Positions 31,696 to 43,600 of a stretch of DNA of 64,000 bases are shown here, piece by piece (position 1 is the first letter of the stretch; each line of letters opens with the position of its first letter). A program made the translations under genes and the position numbers. The notes beneath the pieces were generated by a model, which worked only from the letters and a program-made list of their open reading frames with translations, was not told the origin of the DNA and did no database searches. This stretch comes from Galaxea fascicularis (lineage: Eukaryota > Cnidaria > Anthozoa > Scleractinia > Euphylliidae). Location: the NCBI GenBank assembly GCA_948470475.1, contig OX419344.1, positions 23,242,225-23,306,224 on the forward strand, read 5' to 3'.

Positions 31696-34600
31696 CTAAG
31701 AAGAAGAAAAAAAGTAGAAGTTGAGTGTTAGCGAAAACAGGAAGTTTTGGGTGGGGTTACTGGCGCTTCAGTTTTAAAGGCTCTTAAGTGCGTATTACAC
31801 GAGGGAGCATACGACTAAGGGGTAGATGTCCATTCCAAGGTAGCCTCTAGCCTGCGACTGAGACAGGCGCTCGAAGCGAAGATAGGGGAGAGAGGGGATG
31901 TGCATTTCGCGCTTCTCGTTGCCTACTCTCCCTCCCCTTTGACACATACCGCCCAGGCTAGAGTAGTCTCTCGTGCAGGACATCTTTTGGTGTGTCACAC
32001 AATCTCACCTCCATCTGCTTACGCAATCTTAGCATCTCTTCCCTTTGTCAGCCTTGGGGAGGAGAGACTGTGCGATGAGCCAAAAGAAGGTCCGCGTTGT
32101 AGCCCATTCTTTAGTCCTTCCTATTTCTACATTCACAGAAGTTTGACTTCACAGCTTGGATACCATCAGCTTTACCAGACCCAAACCCAAAGTCTTATTG
32201 TATGTCTTTATTTATCTCGTTAATTTGAGAAAGAACATGTACTCACACTTGGAAAACTCGCAGTTGGGTCGTTTAGTTTTGCCAATACTTAATGTTTACT
32301 ACATTTTTTACCATTTAATTTAGGGACTAACAAACCTTACCTCCTCTGTTTTTGTGAGTAGGTGAATAGGTTCAAAGTTGTCAATCAAGCCCCTGATAAC
32401 AAAAGGAAGGCCAATACCAAGGTTGATATCAAACACATTTGATCCAATGGCGTTTGAAACGGCCATATCTCCAAACCCATCACGCGCGACAATAATAGAA
32501 CTCAAAGCATCCTCGAAAAAGAAACAAGAAGAGCCAAGCTTAAAGGGTTGAAGTGCATTTCCTAAGGTCTGGATTTGTTTTAAACCAGGAAAACTGATTA
32601 AGTTTAAGAACACTGTCAAACTCCTTTTTTACATTCAACATAGCCGGACACAATATGGTGTTTTTCCCTTATTGTCCAACGTTCCTTGGCTAACGTGTGC
32701 AGGCAGCACTAACACATTTGTTCCCTCGATTCCCCTCGGCCAGCTGGCAACGTCTTCTTGACTCATCACAGAAATAGGGAAAAGAGCGCCTTAACTCGGA
32801 GAAACTGGTGAATGGGACACGCGGGACAGAAATAAATTCTCTCTGTGTTGGTGAATCAAGAAATTTCTCTCTCTGCTGTTCCTGTTGTATTCATTTTAAT
32901 TTGTTTCTTCTTGTGAGACTTGTGAGAAAAGGAGGGAGATTCGCATTGTTAAAAACAAGCTCTCTGTGAATTCTGAATCAGCCAGAATAGGAAAATAGGA
33001 GCCAAAAAATCAAAGAAAGTCCAAAATCACCAAAGTAAGAATCTTTAGATTCGAGTAAGAGTACGACTTTTCAAATCTTGTTTGCATGCCTTAGATGATC
33101 GCTTGTGACATCAATCTTGTTTCTACAATCTCCTGATCTGCTAGTAAGCAACAAGGAAGAGTGAAGGTTCAAGGGGGGTGACTAGTTTGAAGTTATAAAT
33201 TCATACTCTTACTCAAATTTAGAGGTCCCTAATGTCATAGTCAAGCACAGCTTTTCAAAGATCGTTCACTTTTAAAGAGGTGCCCATGGCACACACCCAT
33301 AAAGAGGTAAAAATATGAATTATCGTTCATTTTCTGTTTGTGGGAAATTAACTGATAAACATTGGTAAACGTTCCCACAAGTTTCGCCGAAAGTACGTTT
33401 GAAGATGTTCTTAAGTCATCCACAATCCTTCGTATAGTACACTCAACAAAATTACTCAATTCTGATTGATCGAGAGTAGTACAATTAATCCCAAATAGTA
33501 CTCCGTAGGAGTTTCTATTAAGTTTCCATGACAACGGCGCGTAAGTTCGTAATTTTGTTGAATGTACTATAAATATAAAATTACACGACCTTCTCGTACT
33601 CGTAACTTTGAAAGTTCTCAAATTGCACTCGCCTAAAGGCTCGTGCAATTTTAAGAACTTTCAAAATCACTCGTACCTATTAACCCCGATACGAATGGTA
33701 TTAATAGATACTCGTGACTTTGAAAGTTCTCAAATTGCAGTCGTCTAAAGGCTCGTGCAATTTTAAGAACTTTCAAAATCACTCGTACCTATTAATCCCG
33801 AATTGTACTCGAGGTCGTGCGATTTCCTATACTAATTTACCGCAATGGCGTTGTTAGCAGCTTACCGGAACGCTGGTACCAATGGCGATGACTACTAATC
33901 CCATTGTAAACTTGTCCACATTCAAAATGCAACCTGATCGTCCAACCAATGTCACCATGGCAAAGCTTAGAATCGCTATCCACACAATGGACATAAAAAA
34001 CGAAGCAAGGAAGTACTTGCGGTTATGCACCTTGCTGCAGTCAGGAATGGTCCAGGTGAAAGCGCAGATAAATGGAAAACTCAGCAAAAATAAAATCCAT
34101 CCCAGACAGTACTTAAATCCAGCACAACAACCTCCTTCCTCTGGATACTCTGGAAATTCAGCAGATACCGCGGGAAGACACGGGCAAGGCTTCATTGTTT
34201 GTTCCTCTTTGTTTTCAACTGCATCGACCATAGAGTCCTTGGCTTTGCCTTCGTCCAGAGGTACTGTATGGGTGTTGCCATTGTCATCCACATGAACAAC
34301 AGCAACTGTTGGTTGCTGCATCTGCATTGATCGGCGCCTGTACTCCCTCAATACCTGCTGCTGAGCCATGGATTTGAGTCTGATTCCCTCTGCATGGCCG
34401 ATGTGCACGTGGCCTGCGGAGCTTCCTCTGTGTGCCTTAGGGTCATCATAAAGATCTCTTAGACCAGGAAACGACACTGAGAGCCGAGGCTTGATAGAAG
34501 GATTCGACCGATGATGGCTGTGTCCCAGGGAGAGATTGATCTGTGATTACAAACAGTACCGATCGAATGTAGAGGCAGGAAAACGTAATATTGTTATTTT

Positions 34601-37600
34601 GTTCTCAGATTTTTTAGGTTAGGTAGTGAGTGATCTGTGTTGTATGGGGTGCTGCTACCCTTTTACAGATTATCCTTATGGCTGGCTGATTTTTTTTTCT
34701 TCCTACTTGTGCCATTAAATTGTGAATTGTAAATTGTAATCTTGGTTTAAACGATTAATCCACAGATTTCTCATCTCTTTCTGGCTAATTTATATAAAGA
34801 GACATTTTCTAAAAGACGAAAAACAGCGACGACTTTGAAGAAGTTTGAAGTTTGAAGGGTATATATCCTTTTTTTCAATCCCTATATACATGTTGTGGTT
34901 TAAATTTGTTTTTGGATTGAAAATGTTTGAACCAGTTTTATGTTTATTTTTCTTTGTGTCAATTGAATTTATTGCCACAATCTGAAACAAAGGAAAATAA
35001 AAATCAAACTAGCTAAAAAAAATTAAACTAGGAAAAAATTTAAACCACAATATACAGACTGTTTCTGTCTTCAATTGTCAAAATCGTCTTTCATTGGAGT
35101 GAAAACGTTCATTTCTCAAAAGGAGCAGTGAACTGCTAATTTGTTGTTGTCATTAATGAAGCAAATTTCTACGACCTTCAAAATAGTGTATCTTCTCGAT
35201 TATCTTTCTGTTTATCTGTCTACGTTTCCTGTCTACACAAACGATCTGCCTTCAGTCTCCAGCAACCTCAGTGTACTCTCCCTGGAAAACAGCTTCCAGT
35301 CTTCTCTTCTGCCTCAGATGCATGCTAACAACTATCTACGAAATGCAATTGGTGTACCTTGAAAACAACTGACTTGCGTTACTTGTAATAATATTCAGTG
35401 CAACGTGTTAGGCTGTTAGTACAATGTTACACCTGTCTGATGTTCCTATGAACAATTTTTCATCACGCGCCTATCGACTTTCTTTTCCTCCTCCTAAGGG
35501 TTCAAATTAGACGCTTTTCCAAGTTCTTCAACAGTCGCATATCTTAGTGATGATGTATTGAACTACAAGGAGAAATTTGAAGTTGTTCAAGATGAGTAAA
35601 TACTCTTGCTACACTTATTAGTGATATCCGCTATGTGTTCGTACACCAAAATTTGTGGTGGAAGTACAATTTCCTTTGAAGAATCAGGGGCGGATCCAGG
35701 GGGGGTGGATTGGGTGGCTAGCCACCCCCCTTCGGAGAAGCCCACCATAAAAATCTAATACGTGAAAAAAAGGAATTACATGCATGGGTCCCAAAAAATA
35801 TAATATAGTTTGGTGGCCGACTGTATCAGCCACCCCCTATTAAAAAGTCCTGGATCCGCGCCTGAAGAATGAAAAGAAACTTCCTTTTCCAGTAAGATTG
35901 TAATTCCACGACAAATATTTCGTGCACATACAGATACGCACATTTCTCTAACGAAAAGAAAGCGGTTTTAGAACATTGTTTCCTACCCATAGGATAACTT
36001 ATAAATTATTTTATAGCACAGTGAAATTTTGGAAATGATTACTCACAAATGATCTGGAGAGCTGTCCTTGGTTAGTGTGCGTAAATTTTCCTTTATGGTG
36101 ACTACTTGATGACATTAAATGTGTGTTAGAGTGGTCCCCCAGTGTGTTGCTATCCTGCAAGTTAAATAAGAAAGAATTCAATAAATTTGGTTTTTGTTTT
36201 TGCACTTTCGTTACCAAAAGAAATGAAGCCGACTGAATTCGATTAGAGACTAATGCCAGGATACGTTTGCCTTTGGTACTCTTGAAACTGCTTCCACTGG
36301 AGTGACTAGAGTACTCACCATTTACACAAACCATGCGGTTGGAATTTGATGTGCCAAAACACAAAAGATTAACCTTATCCCATCGGAACCTGGATAACAT
36401 AGAAAACGTACGAGCATTGACTGGAGAGTCGAGACAGAAAAGGAAAAATGAACTGCCAGCAACTGGTACGTGGAATTACGTGCCCTAATTGATTTTCCAA
36501 CCGGAATTGCTGGGTTACGTGTAAATGGTATAAGCACCCTCGATTAGCCTAGATCACCTTAGATGGTAAAACCATTAACTACAGATTTCCTACAGAGGAT
36601 TACACTGAAGAGGCAAGTGTTTAAGAAGACATATTTTGTTGAATTCCAACCGAATCTAATAAGAAGAGCACAATAGCCCTCCTAGTCCTTTTGAAAGTTG
36701 TATGCTGTTTAATGAATGTTACGCACGATACCTGGTTAGATATTGTTTTCCAATCATGTGCTCATTTTCAAAAGCTGACAAAAATGGTGGTATTAACCTA
36801 TTTTCGGAGTGAACTTCATTCAAAGGTATTGGTGGCTGCTTTCAAAGCAGACCGGCTCCTTACCACAGATAGTATAGGAGGAAGTTTTCCAGCTGGAGTG
36901 CCTGAGCGACCTTCAAGTACAGCAACAGATGAACTATTTGCATTCTGGTCGGCCTGAATTTCGATATCGCTACTTGCAAACTGCGTTACTTCTGTTTGTT
37001 GAGCCGGACTGACCTGTCCTCCTTTCCTAATAAAGTAAAGATGCCCGGAGTTATGTCAACGGAAATAACAAGGGCAAAAGTGCGCTGGGCGAAAAATGTC
37101 TTAAACGTTGAATGGGAGATGTGGTTCGATTGATATAGTGAAAAATATATCAAAAGTCGTAAAAAGTTTGAACCCAAGAGTCATATCATAACTAAGTGAA
37201 GTACAATCGTCCGGGTGAGTGTAGTCTTGCAAAGGACTGTTTAAGGTGAGAATGACCGACGTTTCCACAACCTGATCGGAAGGCATCATCAAAGTCAAGT
37301 GTGCCAGGAAACATTAATTTTCTGACATTTTTGATATATTTTCACTTAATCAATCACTGTTACGTTAAAAACTTGTGTTAAGCACCTGTGAACCTTTTGT
37401 TCATCGTTTACTGAATAGATGTGCCTGAGTAAACGTGTGCATGCTTACAGTTTAATGATTGCAGATATAAGGTGGTTTTGATCGAGAAGTCTCACCAAAG
37501 CTCAGTCATTGAAAATAGCTCACGTTGCTATCAAAGAAGCTTTGCTTGAGTATTGTGGGTTTTTGAGATTTTACGTTTTACGAGCTCCGTAGTATTAATA

Positions 37601-40600
37601 AAATTTATTCTGTAAACGTTTGTTTTATTTTCAAAAAAAGTTGTAATGAACGTTAAAAACTTTCAAGCGGATAATGGAAGCGTTTCTTATTGTCAAAAAG
37701 TGTATTCCTCGTAACTCTGAATCAGCATTCATTTAAACTGGAACCTGTTACCCCCAGTTACAGTGAAATTGCTGCCATGATTAATGACAGATATTTATGC
37801 CCTGTAGTTTAAGATGAAACTTCTTTCTAAGCTGGTTCAAGGAAGAAGAAAGTGTGAACTCAGAGGTACTAACAGTGTGTAAGAATTCAGCGGAAGTTCT
37901 TCGTCCCTTGAGATGACTCTGTTTAGTGACCAATAAAATACAACAGCGTCTATGTTAGAAAAGAGATTTAAACTGTGACCAATTGGAAGGTCTTTATTAA
38001 AAAAGACGGACTTAACAAAATCTAATAATTCAAGTATTCAATTCAGTTTTAAACCTATTCTTTTCACATTTTTCAGGGTCTTCTAGCTTGGTATTATTTT
38101 TGTTTTACTCAGCCATTTTAAAGTGTGATTCTACAATGATCCCTGTTTAAAAAAAATGACATTTCAGACCTAAACAGATGTTTAAAGTAACTAGGTTTTA
38201 GTTATGCACGCTGAATCAGATTACACTGTACCAAACCATGGGCGTTTATTGTCATTTATTATTATCATAAATGAGAGTAAGGCGTTATATTCAAATCTGA
38301 ATTTCCTGTCTTTAATTGATAATTTGTTAAGGAATCAGCATTGTTACTTGCAAGCATGCACACGAAAGAGCTTATCGAATCATTAATTTTTTAATGGATT
38401 AAACTGATTGATTAAATGTTGTTTGAGATGACAAAAATAGATAGAAGAGCTCTGAAATCAAGTGCATAATGCGTATAGGTGACTTACTTTTTTCCAGCCA
38501 TAAGATCCATTAACTGCGAATTGAACTTCATCAAAAGGATGTAAAGAAAGTAGAGAGCTAGGAGGATAATAGACTCATAGAGCTCGAACTTGCCATCCCA
38601 CGCAAACCACGAGAAAACTCCTAGTGACAGACCGTAACAGACTGAATCTCTCATGAGGGGTCTCCAGTCCAACTGTAGCACCTGGAGAGAAATTCCACAG
38701 CAACTGTGTGTCAGGCCTCGATATGTATTCCTCATATAGCTCAGTTCTAATATGTTAAGGAGGCTCGAAAGGGTTTTTAGCCGAGAGGGCGCGCGCGTAA
38801 ACAACTCACGCCATACCTATAAAAAGTAAGAGCACGCGTGTGTCGCGCATGCTCAAATGCTAATCTAGTCGACTCTAAATTTTTGAAGTTTCGTGACTTT
38901 ACTCGCTTATATTTCCACTTTCGCTCGGTAGATTTTTTCGGTAACAACTAAGATCAATTGAGTGCGTTTATAGTCCGACTTTTAAAAAATTCTGTAGGTA
39001 GAGAAAAAATTAAGAAAGCAATAATCAAAAAGTAGTTTTATTCTAAATCTTCCCTACAGAATTTTTTTAAATTGAAATATTTTGAAGATCATTCCTGGTA
39101 ACATATAAAATAGAAGTTTGAGAAGATTTCACCGACCTGTTTTTTAAATAAGATAAAAGATTTCGATTTTAGGGGCTCAACTAAATGCGTCATATGGTTG
39201 CCATGTTAACAGGTTTTCTGAAATTAATGTCATGTAATGAATCTATGATATTTCTTTTATTTCTGTGCCAAATTTCATAGTGATACGATGAACCAAACAT
39301 AACTTAGAAAGGAATTTGTAGAACTTGTCTAAAGAAAACGAAAACTATTTCGAACCACCTTAATTGAGCTGTGCTGTTAACATTTCTGCGATTCTGCCTC
39401 AGTCAACCAGATCCAAGTGGTACTTTTAAAAGATAACCGACAGCAGGAAAGCCAAAACACACAATAGGAGCGACAAACAGTACAGCTGGAATGAGGTTAA
39501 TAGAAGTTTTTAATTTTTTTTTTCCACGGCAGCCAAATGCAAACCCTTTCATTTGTTGGACAGAAACAGAAAGACACGTAGTGAAAGCACTAGTATTGAA
39601 CGTTATCACGATAGCACTGACAAAAATCATCGCGAATTTATTTACGACTGAACTAGCAATAAACATTAGCTACTTTCCTTTTCACATGGTCTGAATTGCC
39701 TGTTAAACCAATAAACATGACAGTACCTTTCCAGCCAAAGCCGCAGTAAGAGCGATAATTACAAGGAGATTAAATACTGCACTCCTGTAGAAGTTAAAGA
39801 TAAGACCTAAAGTTAGTTACGTCTTTCACAGTTTTCCAAATGATGTTGAAACAAAACAGCCCTGAATTGTGTAAATATATACCATGGTCTTTCGTCAAAA
39901 AAATCACATGTACTCAAAGGAAATGGAATAAGCTCAGACCTTATAAGGGAACTATTGAAGAATTTTCAATACAAGGTTATGAGAAAGCCAGAGTCGAGGT
40001 TCACGAAACTTGGAACAAAATATTGAATATTTTATCAATAATGAAGTTGCTAGTCAGTTTAGTAAAAGTTGAGGACTCTTTTGAAGAATACTGACTTTTC
40101 AGGACTGAGGTGGGATATTGAATAAAGTTATTACATGCTGTCGTTCCCATCTCTGTTGCAATTTGTTTTCGAAAAACTTTTAAGTGCTCCACAAACCCAG
40201 CCTGGCACCGCTAAAGAACCTGTCAGAATAATTATTGGTATCATCTTACCCTACTATCGTTCCGATTCCAACATCGCTTTGGACAGTAACTCCCGCCACA
40301 GAAGTAAATAATTCTGGAGCAGAAGATCCTGCCGCCATAAAGGTTGCCCCGGCAACGTCCTCCGAGAGGTCAAGTTTCTCCGAAATAGCTTCTAACGATG
40401 GTACAAAAAAGTCGTCGCAAACAATGGCAAGTGCTGTAACATGAAATTAAAATGACAAGTTTAAAAACCTCAGTCCTTCTTTTCAATTTCTTTGAAGTGA
40501 AAGCAAAACTTCAAAAAGCGATTCATCGTACGGACTAGACAAAACTTAGTTATCAATCATTACAACAGAACCTTTTGTTCGCCATCAGTGACCATGAAAA

Positions 40601-43600
40601 TTTGGAATAGCTTGGATCATGTTCAGATAACTAGCTTTAATCAAGCACGAAAAGTGGTTTGATAATGGAGTATTATGGTTATCTGGGTGGTCGGTAAAAA
40701 GGCGGAATTCCACCAGGAGGTGTTGGCAATATCTTTGTCATACTAATCGATACCCTGGTAAAATAATAAAATAAAGTTAGAATAAGCTCTGGCTGCTTTT
40801 AATCAATTAATGAACTTGTCCCCCTTACCCACATACCTCTTACGTACCTATAAAAATAACGAGGACACAAAATATATACAAAGTTAGCCAGGCATACGCC
40901 TTTGTTGGAGTTGACCATGTTTCTGGGTCTGAGTAGTTCCTCTCCTGACCCACTTCAAAGTTGCACGTTTCCCACTCCACAGTTGACAACAGGTGTCTTG
41001 AGAGATGCACAGGCTCTGTGGGAAAATGCATGAAGCTTTAGTTGTCAAACTTACCGGCACAAATGAGTTATTAGGGACCTTCAGATTTGAGTACGAGTAC
41101 AAATTTCTAATTTCAAATCAATCACCTCCCCTGAACCCTCACTCTTCCTTATTGCTTACCAGAAGATCAGGAGAGTGTAGAAACAAGATTGATGTCACTA
41201 GTGATCATCTGAAGCACGCGGAAAAGATTTGAAAAGTCGTACTCGTACTCAATCTTATATGGAATTCAGAGCTAAAACTTCACTGAATACCAGTTTTACT
41301 TAATGATAGAGATTGCGGAATATTTTTCTACTCAGTAAATCAAAAGGTTTCGTATTCTGTTTTACTCACTCAGCTCTAACATAAAGTTTTCGTAAAAATT
41401 TCCAAGTGTGAGTACAAACCATCTGACAATGGCTGGCACGCGTATCTTTTTAATGCGTAAGCACTGAAGCGTAATAAAGTATAACTAGAAATTTAGCACT
41501 GCACACTTATTTCTGTCAGTCATCGTTTGGGTCAGATATCTTGGAGGTGGGGAGAACTTTTAAAGTGACAGATAGATGATAATGCTGAAAGTTATGTCAC
41601 CTTTCTTGTCTATAAAGTTATTTCTTTCCTTTTTTTTCCTAATATACAACTTACTCTGGGTCCACATGAGCACTTTGTCACGAAAAAGAGGTGTTGTTCC
41701 TTTTCAAATAGACTTTTACCACTTCTATTATTTACAGTTTCATTCCTTACAAGACCAAAGGTGACTATAGTTCGAAGGCGGAAATTTACTAAACTGATAA
41801 GTAATACATCAATCATGCAATGATATTGAAACGAATATGTGCGAACGTGACGAAGAAAGGCGTAATTTTGAGGAGTCTTCACGGTTAAACGCATCATGAA
41901 ATATATTGTTTATTTGCCATTGCAATGTTAGAGGCTGTTAGAACTTGATTGTCGTATGGAATACGAAGTTCAATTGATTTGTTGCCACCAACCTGAATGA
42001 CCCTTTTTGGAAATAAAAAGTTCCTCTTTTTGCTTGACAGGAAATTACAAAACCTTCAATTTCTTCACAGTTGTGAGCTAACAGCAAAATACCCGGCAGA
42101 CAGTAATAGCAGCCAAATAAAACAATAAATAAAACAATTTGTCACAGTCTTTTATTCGTCCTTTAATTACACTTTTGCTGTAATTGCTTTCCTTAAACCC
42201 TTAATCTCAATATGTTTATTTCTTAGGGAACAAATATTATTTAAACACAACAGAAAAAATAGGAAACCGGTTTTGTTCTCATGATCAAAATATGCTTTGT
42301 TCTCGGGTCGATTTCAAGTTATTTGTCAAAAACCCACAATTTGTATTTTGCCAATAGAGGCAAAGATCGTTTGAAAGGCGCCTCGCAAACAACTGTTTCC
42401 AAACGTGAAATCAGAAACGTTTTACATTTGTCTCTCTGGAAAAAAGCTAATGAACAATAATGAGTTAAGGTTGGAACGCTAAGTTTGATTTTTTTTTTGT
42501 ATTAAAAAATTTTGTTTATGTATTTGTCAAAGAAAACACTTGTTACGTTTTGAAGTTTATGAAGGCGTATTTTGTCAACTAAAATTTGAACTGGCTGGAA
42601 TTCGATCCTCCAAGGCAATCGTGTCGATGTCAAGAGTTTGAGGAGAATACTGCGAACGTGTTGACAACCACAGCAGTTCGGATTGTAATTTGAAGGGTAG
42701 TTGACACCATCAATTCTAAAAAAATATCTGGAAATTTTGTGGAAAATATGCCTGAGATAAGAGAATAACCGATGCTAGAGACAAGCTTGTGTTTTCAGTT
42801 AGAAACCGAAAAAAAAAAACAGCGAGATTGGATTTGGTAAAGACTTAAGACATATTTCCGTAGAAATGCTGCTTTCCAGGAGCTGGTCATCCATTTTTGC
42901 TCAGTCTTTAATTAAAATATCTACCTTTCCATAAATTTGGAAGGAGGACCCAGGGACCCAAACATTTTCCAACGAAACTTGAGGTCCGTAGGCTGACGCA
43001 CTTCAGTGTTTGCATGGATTAAAACACGCAAATTGCCGCTTTTGCCTTTAGGCGAGACATCAGAAAAATAATTCTGTATCAAATACAGGAATGAGCGGAG
43101 CTTTCAACAACCAAAAATAATTAGCACACAAACCAGTAGCTGTTTTGCTGAGAAACCACATTGATATTTGTGAAGACGTAGTTTACTTGTCCAATTCTTC
43201 TAATTGGCACTCAAAACACACTGCCATTCATTTGCTTTGAAAGCTTGCCATACCGACGATTTTTTTTTTATTTTGGAATTTTTCCTGATGCAAGTTCACC
43301 GAAGAGAATCGAGAAAGACCTTCACCCGCTGAGGGCGCCAAGGCTAGCGAATTTACTACGACTGCACAAAATGTTTTTAAAATTATCCATTTATTAACCT
43401 GATGTTGTGATTCTTTTTATTTGTTGGCTCTGAATTGGCCGTGTTCCGGTCTGAGCGCTACAATATTTAAAAAATTTATAGTTTACGACAAACGGAGATG
43501 AAATTTTGACAGCAAATTTAACGCTTTCCACGTTTTTGACAGATATAGGCTATATCTGTCAAAAACATCGAGTTCGTAAGGAACGACATTTTATATTCCA

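Noticed and set aside
33882..34295. 137-codon plus-strand frame
   Set aside because: Antisense shadow of NCKX exon 8.
39403..39666. Hydrophobic minus-strand frame between NCKX exons 4 and 5
   Set aside because: It looked like an extra membrane exon, but exons 4 and 5 join in phase exactly as in other NCKX proteins and this frame matches no part of the family.
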